Shown here piece after piece: positions 59,979 to 64,000 of a stretch of 64,000 bases of DNA. The notes beneath the pieces were generated by a model that was not told the DNA's origin, searched no databases, and saw nothing but the letters and a program-made list of their open reading frames with translations. Origin of the DNA: Epithemia pelagica (Eukaryota > Bacillariophyta > Bacillariophyceae > Surirellales > Surirellaceae); contig OX337242.1 in assembly GCA_946965045.2 (NCBI GenBank), positions 310,001 to 374,000 on the forward strand, given 5' to 3'. Every line of letters begins with the position of its first letter. The first letter of the stretch is position 1. The position numbers were made by a program, and so were the translations under genes.

Positions 59979-62900
59979 ATGATGCGACGACGTTGGTTCG
60001 TAAAGAATCGACAGGCGGTCAAGGAGGAGAAGAAAGTGGAAACATCCATTAACCCAGCCGCCTCCTTTGAGTTGGTCAATAAATCAAACCGACGTAAGGA
60101 CAAGAAAAACAAATCATCCACAGCTCGTGCGGTGGAGGCACCATCGAAAGAGCAACCACAGTCTCAGGAACAGCGAGATGAAATCAGTGGTAGTGCCGAC
60201 CGAGAACCAAGCAAAGTACCTGAGCGAGACAAAGCTCCCTTGAAAACGCATGCAGATTTTTTTCTTCACTCCATGTCCCTCGAAGAAGAGGAACTGGCCA
60301 AGACTCTCGGAAACAAGAACACAGTGAATGTATCCAGAGCCTCCTCCTCCAACAGATGTGCTTCACCGGAACCAACCACCACGTCTCATGCGGACTTTAT
60401 CCTTTCGACGCTCTCGCAAGAACAGGAACAACAAGCTCTTGTTGCCGTACTATCGGCCGTGGAAGCACTCAAAGCCAAGTCCCAAGATGCAGTGTCCAAT
60501 TTGGCACAAATTGTATCTGCCATTGACAGCATTGAAGAGTCACCCGACTCCTCCGATGGACGAGCCATGGTCTCTGTGCTCCCCAAGTCGGATGCTCCCT
60601 CCATTCCCAACTATGTGGAGGCAGACGAAGACGGGGATGACGATATTGTCTCCAACGAGAACAACACTCTTACTTATCAATCCATGACTGCGGGAGAGCG
60701 CCTGACACGATTCGCAGGATGCATGGTTCCCATGGCCTTAGTCGGTGGGTGTGCTGGAGATGAATTGAAGACCACCGAGTCGGTCGATGCCGAAATTGCC
60801 GCGGCAACAAAGGCACAGAAAAAGACCAAGGACAAAAAGAAGGTACATGGAAAAGCAAAACGTGAAGACAAATCAGAACCACCCAAAGCGCCTCTGGACA
60901 AGTTGGTGGATACTATGGAAGATCAAATCAAGGGTGTGTTTGGAGAATCGGGGGAACTCGGGAACCGACCAAGACATGCCAAGAGTAGTGCTGTACAAGG
61001 CTCTCCGTCCGGCAGCACTGCTCCAGAAAGCGACGTGGAAGAGGAAGCGGCGCCTTCTGTTCCTGCACAAGAAGAAGAACAGGGCATGTCGGATGACTCG
61101 GTCACTGAGCTTGAAACGCCAGCAGCTCCGGTGGCCATATCGACCACTGAAGCCAAAGCCATGGAGGATATGATTCGAGCCCAGCGGGAAATGGGTCTAG
61201 GTTCTAGAATGCGCCTGGAAGTAGTCAAAGAGGAGGAAGAAAAACAGCTGCTCGAAATGAAGACGACATCCAAGTCGGAAGATATGACGGTATCGTTTGA
61301 TTCGTTGTCGAAATCGAATTCTCGGACCGTTGTCAGGTCCATGACCAAAGACTCCTTGAACGCTATTGACGAACATGCCGAGCAGGAGGATGATCAGGCA
61401 AAGGAGCAGAAATTAGAGACTGTCGACGAACTTGTATCACAGACCGGAAAGAAAAACAAGAAGGCCGCTGACTCATCCAAGAAAAGTAAGAGAGGCAACC
61501 GGTTGTTTAAAGGAGGAGGAAAACCGTGGAAGACTAAAATGCAATTCTCGTCCAAAGCCAAAAATATGGACGCCGCTGTGGACACTGAATCAGATGCTGA
61601 AGTCAACCAACCAAAGCCTGAAGAAAAGACACCGGAACCATCCGTGCAAGAACAAATGTTGCCTCCCCATCCTCCTCAAGCCAAGAAAAACATACTGGAC
61701 GAGAAGAAATCACAGATTGAAACTGATCATTCGCTGGAAGAATTGCCAACTACGGAGAGTACCGTTTCTGTTGAATCAATCGTTGAGAAACTCAAGCTAT
61801 ACAATGAAGCTAATCGATCCGGCTCATTGGACGAAACGGATGGCTTCTTGAAAAAATTGGAATCGGACAAGGCGACTTCCCGAAAGGAGGCAAGCCCGAA
61901 CACGCGAGGTCACGAAGAAGGCCGTCTGGCGGAGACCCAATCGGGATCCACCGACTCTTATGATATGAATCCTATCCCAAAAGACACCCCAACGTCTCAG
62001 CCCTCACCCGTCGAAAACAAGGAGGTTATTGGCGGAGTAGTCGATGAGTCGGGTACCGCGGAAAAAGCAAGAAAAGAAGGCAGAGGAAGGAAAAAGAAAA
62101 GTCGTACCGCAGTCGATGGTAAACCTCCGAGACCTGCGCGACGGGCCACCGGAGAGAAGAATCTCAATCCCGTTATCGTGTCCAGCACTTCCAGAGATTC
62201 CGATAGTGCATTCTCCAACAAATCCGCGAGGTCGAAAAATTCGGATGCAGGTTCGAAAACCAAAAAGAAGACTCGACGAAACAACTCAATGGACACAGCG
62301 TCTTCGAAATCGTCTCAGAGCTCGTCCGATTCAATCGCTAAACATCAGGACAAGCAACAAGAAGAACCTCCTCTATCTGTCGGCGCAGACTCACCAGCAA
62401 CGGTAGAACCGTCGGACCGAAAGACGAAGCGCCGGTTTGCTGGTGGAAAACGTTCCGAACAAACTCAAGAGAAAGGAGGCCGTCGTCGATTGAAAGGCTT
62501 TCTACGATCCGCCGTGGGACAAAAGTCGAACAATAACAATACTCAAACCATTGACAATGCCTCGGGACCCGCCAACCACAGCAACGAAATGAACCTGGAT
62601 GACAAAACTGGTTCCAAGGCTGCAGAGAACACCCGCAGTGCTTCTCCGGTCGAAGATGTCCCTCAAAAGACCTCATCAGCTGCGAATGACAGTGAAAGTG
62701 ACTGTTTTAGTGGTGTCGTCTCATCTGAAGAAGATGATAAAGACATTGTCCCAGACGCCGATACGAATCAACTAGTGTTATCAGTAAAACAAGTGAGATC
62801 GTCAGCGATTGAAATCACCACTGCCGATTCGATGGACTCAGAGCTAGCGTCAGCGTTGCTGGAACAATCATCGTCCCGACTGACGGAAGTATCTTCCATG

Positions 62901-63203
62901 GGAGCTGACTCCATGATGGACGAGGAAGTTGATGCGTCCTCCTGGAAAGTCAGCGTTCTAGACGGAGATACTTGGAACGCTGCAATCGACTTGTTGGGAA
63001 TATCCAGGGTGATGGGATGCGAGTGTCAAGATGACACGAGTCAAACAACCCCCGTAAATGCACAATTCTTTGACAATGCCATGACGGATTCGGCCCGTCA
63101 TGTCATGTCGCCCTGGTGGAATGATGAACGTCGATCCCGCCGAAAACCGTCCTCACGCAAGAGCCGTTCCAGACATTCCTATTCCGCATATGACCGAAAC
63201 TAA
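59979..63203 (+). CDS. Array-2 large disordered protein (1074 residues)
   Basis: Single exon from ATG 59979. The start is basic (MMRRRWFVKNRQ). Two copies of a short unit (HADFFLHSMSLEEEELA and HADFILSTLSQEQEQ) lie at about 88-150, followed by a helix-like stretch (LVAVLSAVEALKAKSQDAV). GERLTRFAGCMVPMALVGGC near 235-255 is the most hydrophobic part. The rest alternates acidic stretches with basic-aromatic islands (KSKRGNRLFKGGGKPWKTK, RRFAGGKRSEQ, GGRRRLKGFLRS). The end carries the shared module DTWNAAIDLLGISR, then TPVNAQFFDNAMTDSARHV and SPWW, and closes in an Arg/Ser tail. Domains are unknown. Confidence 0.8.
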   Translation: MMRRRWFVKNRQAVKEEKKVETSINPAASFELVNKSNRRKDKKNKSSTARAVEAPSKEQPQSQEQRDEISGSADREPSKVPERDKAPLKTHADFFLHSMSLEEEELAKTLGNKNTVNVSRASSSNRCASPEPTTTSHADFILSTLSQEQEQQALVAVLSAVEALKAKSQDAVSNLAQIVSAIDSIEESPDSSDGRAMVSVLPKSDAPSIPNYVEADEDGDDDIVSNENNTLTYQSMTAGERLTRFAGCMVPMALVGGCAGDELKTTESVDAEIAAATKAQKKTKDKKKVHGKAKREDKSEPPKAPLDKLVDTMEDQIKGVFGESGELGNRPRHAKSSAVQGSPSGSTAPESDVEEEAAPSVPAQEEEQGMSDDSVTELETPAAPVAISTTEAKAMEDMIRAQREMGLGSRMRLEVVKEEEEKQLLEMKTTSKSEDMTVSFDSLSKSNSRTVVRSMTKDSLNAIDEHAEQEDDQAKEQKLETVDELVSQTGKKNKKAADSSKKSKRGNRLFKGGGKPWKTKMQFSSKAKNMDAAVDTESDAEVNQPKPEEKTPEPSVQEQMLPPHPPQAKKNILDEKKSQIETDHSLEELPTTESTVSVESIVEKLKLYNEANRSGSLDETDGFLKKLESDKATSRKEASPNTRGHEEGRLAETQSGSTDSYDMNPIPKDTPTSQPSPVENKEVIGGVVDESGTAEKARKEGRGRKKKSRTAVDGKPPRPARRATGEKNLNPVIVSSTSRDSDSAFSNKSARSKNSDAGSKTKKKTRRNNSMDTASSKSSQSSSDSIAKHQDKQQEEPPLSVGADSPATVEPSDRKTKRRFAGGKRSEQTQEKGGRRRLKGFLRSAVGQKSNNNNTQTIDNASGPANHSNEMNLDDKTGSKAAENTRSASPVEDVPQKTSSAANDSESDCFSGVVSSEEDDKDIVPDADTNQLVLSVKQVRSSAIEITTADSMDSELASALLEQSSSRLTEVSSMGADSMMDEEVDASSWKVSVLDGDTWNAAIDLLGISRVMGCECQDDTSQTTPVNAQFFDNAMTDSARHVMSPWWNDERRSRRKPSSRKSRSRHSYSAYDRN

Positions 63204-64000
63204 ATACCATCAACCATGTAACCAGATAATAATGTATACACATGTTTCGTGCCGAATTCCTCTGGAAAAGCGCTAGCATATTGTACGGTACACTAGACAC
63301 GGAGACTTGTCGTAGAGAGGCGGCACGTATCATGTATCATGTATCATGTCGTCCATTGAATGCACGATACATAACGCGACGTCATCGTTTGATTTCCTTT
63401 TCAACTTACCCATGGGACCCGATGAATAGGAATGAGTACAACAGGTCGATTTTTTCCCAGTTCCCTGAATAATCGGTAGATTGTTGTGGGGGAGACCTGC
63501 GTCCTTCTGGGGGTAGGCCTATCAGAAATCCAGAAGCAGAACTGCCCCTTTACACCGACGCATGAGCCCCCAAATCCGCCAAACATGTGTGTGACAGAAG
63601 TGACAACGCACAATGGCGCATCGGAGCTGCTCCATGTCGACAGATACCCACAACAGACGATACGTTGATTCCTCCTTTCAACGCTCTGACATCAACCGTT
63701 GAGGGGACAGCCAAAATCGTTGCGTCCTCGTTCTGTCATAATATGTTCCGTGTGCGAATTAACAACAGTTGAAATCATGACAGTGTTCCAGTCTGTTGAT
63801 TGGACGGAGCGCACGGACGCCCTTCAAGACATAGGACAAGCCCCACCCAGGGTTCACACGGCAACGCGCAACGTACACCAACGAATGCCCACAATTCTGA
63901 GAGGCCTATCCCAACGGCAAGAAATGGTATCACCTTCCCCGTGTTACGAATTTTTGAGGTGTCCTTTAGCGAGTCTCTGTGCACATCGAATTGTCTTGCC
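63204..64000. other. 3' flank and window end
   Basis: No gene is supported. A short tandem of ATCATGT units lies at about 63328-63350. Confidence 0.45.

Noticed and set aside
1-64000. CRISPR array, operon-type promoters, prokaryotic origin or phage genes
   Set aside because: There are no regularly spaced identical repeats with unique spacers, and introns plus eukaryotic domains show a nuclear eukaryotic sequence.

Overview
This window is nuclear DNA from a eukaryotic microalga, most likely a diatom and probably a pennate one. The case for this rests on several signs together. Genes have short GT-AG introns. Neighbouring genes lie on both strands with no operon structure. Predicted proteins are rich in Ser, Thr, Asn, Gln and acidic low-complexity sequence. 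Several families typical of diatom genomes appear: a DUF6824 protein, HMG-box proteins with the GKCGF insertion, an ankyrin protein of the diatom type, and two proteins with a VRF motif. The species cannot be fixed from the sequence alone. All identifications come from reading the translations; no search was run.

Layout. 0.8-5.9 kb: a two-pass membrane protein (minus), a 3.3 kb gene-poor stretch with a degenerate three-copy repeat and a GA microsatellite, and a small VRF-motif protein. 6.5-14.2 kb: a 5'-truncated HMG-box gene, an EHD/dynamin-like GTPase with one intron, and a tandem duplication whose unit is a ubiquitin-like gene (minus) plus an HMG-box gene (plus). In copy A the ubiquitin-like gene looks intact; in copy B it is a pseudogene. 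14.2-23.7 kb: the large subunit of chromatin assembly factor 1 (minus) diverges from a four-exon organellar isoleucyl-tRNA synthetase (plus), followed by a small secreted or plastid-directed protein. 26-32 kb: an ankyrin protein, a Met/Lys-rich protein, a type I membrane protein with a DNRLRE-like ectodomain, and a second VRF protein. 32-42 kb: a DUF6824 protein, a DUF4787-like single-pass protein, a decayed DNRLRE-type gene, a TrmN6-like methyltransferase with two CxxCxGxG motifs, and a secreted protein made of two copies of a Cys-containing domain.

42.2-63.2 kb is the most unusual part. It holds eight consecutive genes for long, acidic, apparently disordered proteins that fall into two unrelated tandem families. 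The first four carry, or in one case partly match, a short motif of the type VxxLSRGDAFELV near the N-terminus or middle. The last four share a C-terminal module (DTW..A..hG, then TPV..xFF.xAL) preceded by alternating acidic and basic-aromatic segments. One member of the second family is broken by three frameshifts and an in-frame stop. One member of the first carries three almost identical ~306 bp repeats. A 117 bp element with perfect 25 bp inverted ends and a 10 bp target-site duplication sits between members. I recognise no known domain in these two families and assign no function.

Several genes have no ATG at the 5' edge of the open frame, so starts were placed at the first sensible in-frame ATG. 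Splice sites were chosen from GT/AG consensus and frame continuity.
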